64,000 bases of DNA from Gibbula magus. Its lineage: Eukaryota; Mollusca; Gastropoda; Trochida; Trochidae. The stretch lies in NCBI GenBank assembly GCA_936450465.1, contig OW388291.1:30976656-31040655 (forward strand), read 5' to 3'. How positions within the stretch are numbered: position 1 is the stretch's first letter; each line of letters begins with the position of its first letter. Of this stretch, positions 62,246 through 64,000 are shown in pieces. The position numbers and the translations under genes are program-made. The notes below the pieces were generated by a model. The model was not told the origin of the DNA, ran no database searches, and was given only the letters and a program-made list of their open reading frames with translations.

Positions 62246-63558
62246 CTGAAGTTGTGACAGAAAATAGATGATATAAGGGCAATACCATTACATAAATGAA
62301 TGGCTCGGGTAACAAGTCGACAACCAACACATTGTGATTTTTTTAGATAATCCTTTTTTGTGGGTTTCAAATGGTCACTTTACCATATTTGAGTCAGTTA
62401 TCTCCCCTGAACTTGTTAGTAATTGAGTTGCATCATTCCCATATTTAGATAAGGCACGTTCCTCCTTTTCATTTGTGCAAGAGTGTGATAAGCCACAAAA
62501 AACATGGCGTCCAGAATGCCCTCTGACGAGAATGTATTGCCGGAAATTTCATCACTCACCTATGTTAATGACAGCAAAAGTTATCCAAATTATGGCAAAC
62601 CACCACAGGAAAGAGACTATGAAATTTTTTATAAAGACTATATTTTTCACCATCGATTACTTTATGTGGTTTATCCTGCTTTTGCTAAAGTTCAATATTT
62701 AAACAAATTTGGTATCCCACAACAAACTTTAAACTCAATTTTCTCAAAAGTAACTTTTTTGTGGGTTGTCGACTTGTTGCCCCGAGCAGCTTACCTGTAT
62801 GCCGACTTGTTGCCCTAAGCCATTCAAATGTTAAAGTCCTGAATATAGATATTTATAATTAGTTTTGGATTTATTTACAAATGGAACTTACTTTCATTGA
62901 GTTTTCCCCCATGTTATGTTTAGTTGATATTTCACGGTTACTGATCATGGTCCCATTGCACAAAATACTGAGGTGACCTTAAACCAGCAATGTTAAAGGA
63001 TGGCACTTAGGTGAACCTAAGAGTTAAGGTTTTTTCGTGTAACAGGACACTTGGCCTTTCAATAAATGAATGAATTTCTCTACATTGGCTAAGATATGAG
63101 GGTTAGGAGATTAGTTTTTCAGTCAGTTAACAGTATAAAAAGTGATATAAAGCTAAGCCTTATAATACTGATCTATTCAAACACTTCAGCTAGTAAACGT
63201 AAGAATGAAGAAGATGAGTATTAATTATACCCCCGCTACGAAGTAGGGGGTATGTGAGCCATGCACACTTTTTTCTTGTTCCTTTGAGAGTTAGGATTAT
63301 AAAATGTTTTGAGTCCCACATATCCGACCCAATTTGAGAAAAAATTTAAATTAGATAAAAATTCCAAGTAGTCATCATTGAAACGTCATACCTCAAGTGA
63401 CATCATGGGTTCCAGGAGTACTGTGTTTGCTTCCCGCAATGCTTTAGTCACACACTGAGCAGCACAGGCTGACACCATCGCCATAGAGGTCCCGGGACCG
63501 ATGTGTAGACTGTGCAGATCTACCTGTACGTGGATCACTGGGAAGTTCAACACTGGAC
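61970..63558 (-). CDS. GFM2: Mitochondrial ribosome-releasing factor 2 / EF-G2, last two exons (partial)
   Basis: GTPase that, with the recycling factor, splits mitochondrial ribosomes after termination. Two exons, 63392-63558 and 61970-62245, join in phase 0. The first encodes GPVLNFPVIHVQVDLHSLHI, GPGTSMAMVSACAAQCVTKA and EPMMSLE, the end of domain IV. The second encodes NTDEERLHSVLSDLNQRRSH, IKALTPLAELMGYSTDMRTI and TSGTATVTMELSHYEKMS, domain V with the conserved PLAE(L/M)xGY(S)T...R..T.G. It ends ...LPTSNT and TAG. The DLNQRR-SHIENVKSRQ block matches EF-G2 better than EF-G1. The GTPase domain and the rest lie beyond position 64000. Confidence 0.9.
62293..62826. mobile_element. Inverted-repeat element in the last GFM2 intron
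   Basis: GAATGGCTCGGGTAACAAGT at the left; CGACTTGTTGCCCTAAGCCATTC at the right, preceded by a second, internal GTCGACTTGTTGCCCCGAGC. Inside is an ATG in good context (AACATGGCG, 62504) that opens a 104-codon frame with no known domain. A GT lies at TATGTTAATG, so it could be a captured first exon. The target duplication is not clear. Confidence 0.6.
63220..63262. repeat. Hairpin end ATACCCCCGC...GGGGGTAT
   Basis: ATACCCCCGCTACGAAGTAGGGGGTAT forms a perfect short hairpin. It resembles the terminal hairpin at about 16937-16969. Confidence 0.6.
63392..63558 (-). CDS. GFM2: GFM2 penultimate coding exon
   Basis: Acceptor tatacag, donor gtatga; it begins with two bases of a split Gly codon. It is the most upstream GFM2 exon in the window. 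Confidence 0.92.
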
Positions 63559-64000
63559 CTGTATAGGGAGGGAAACAGTGCAGGGTTAGTTCCATAATCT
63601 AACCTACATTCACCACATGCGTAACTGTTTCCCTTCCGGCAAAACTGCACTTCAGAATGAATTACTTTGGTGAGCGAGAACGAAGGCCTGGAAATCAGGA
63701 TGTGGGCTACTCCAGGTCAAATGAATGTCAAGGTCATGAATGGCTGACAATCGAACTGCATGGCGATGATTTGAGGCATAATGCCCTAGTACAGTCGGAG
63801 AAATGTTGTTTCACTCTGCGGTTTGAATCTGCCGATTCATAGGTGCTGTCAACATTGCTGGAATTAATAAACGATTTTAAAAGGTGACTTTTCAGTGATC
63901 TTCTTAAGCCGGTAAAATGGCTTGAAAGTTTGGAGGTAGCGATATACGGACTTGTCGCATACCTTTTGAAATAATGATCCGATTGTGACCATTTATAGCT
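63559..64000. other. GFM2 intron at the right edge
   Basis: No further GFM2 exon can be read on the minus strand. A 61-codon plus-strand frame at 63657-63842 has no recognised domain and is probably chance. Confidence 0.4.

Overview
The window is AT-rich animal nuclear DNA: split genes with GT-AG introns, tRNA-derived SINEs, short inverted-repeat DNA transposons, non-LTR remnants and one DIRS retrotransposon. The SINE tails (GCGGCGTTAAACCC followed by CTCACT repeats), the GGGGGATA/TATCCCCC foldback ends and the TGACCTTGACCTTTGACC repeats are, as far as I know, typical of molluscs. I infer a mollusc, probably a bivalve; the sequence alone does not fix the species.

Three host genes are recognisable, all on the minus strand. 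From the right edge: (1) the last two coding exons of GFM2, the mitochondrial EF-G-like ribosome-recycling GTPase (61970-63558; the 5' part lies beyond the window). (2) A complete ten-exon gene for an ionotropic glutamate receptor-like/IR-type channel (28955-43328). Its splice phases all agree and it gives 605 residues from signal peptide to fourth membrane segment. (3) Eight 5' exons of mitochondrial ribosomal protein S5, MRPS5 (15353-22807). The exons for its C-terminal half were not found, so they lie beyond the left edge or escaped me.

Layout. 1-8650: mostly repeats, including two pairs of TTAA-flanked elements placed end to end, one of them extremely rich in ACGT/GTACGTGC. 8652-15163: a full-length DIRS element (inverted terminal repeats, internal complementary region, gag-like, RT/RNase H and tyrosine recombinase frames open), just downstream of MRPS5 exon 8. 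15353-22807: MRPS5. 22808-28430: repeats, a decayed reverse transcriptase and tandem 142-bp units with a TTAA element inside. 28430-43328: the receptor gene. Two decayed copies of its terminal exon follow it, and its introns hold many foldback elements. 43329-61969: an 18.6-kb gene-free stretch with SINEs, MITEs, a decayed RT, a 39-bp tandem array, a decayed CGGQNRN-family gene, and a 2.8-kb region (52841-55681) bounded by inverted repeats. That region holds 17 copies of a TGCTGTTAC motif, mostly in pairs 20-21 bp apart.

MRPS5 and GFM2 both serve mitochondrial translation, but they are separated by the receptor gene and I see no sign that they are co-regulated. The most unusual structures are the paired TGCTGTTAC region, the end-to-end TTAA elements, the ACGT-rich element with its own TATA box, the palindrome with one arm triplicated, and the reiterated receptor exon.
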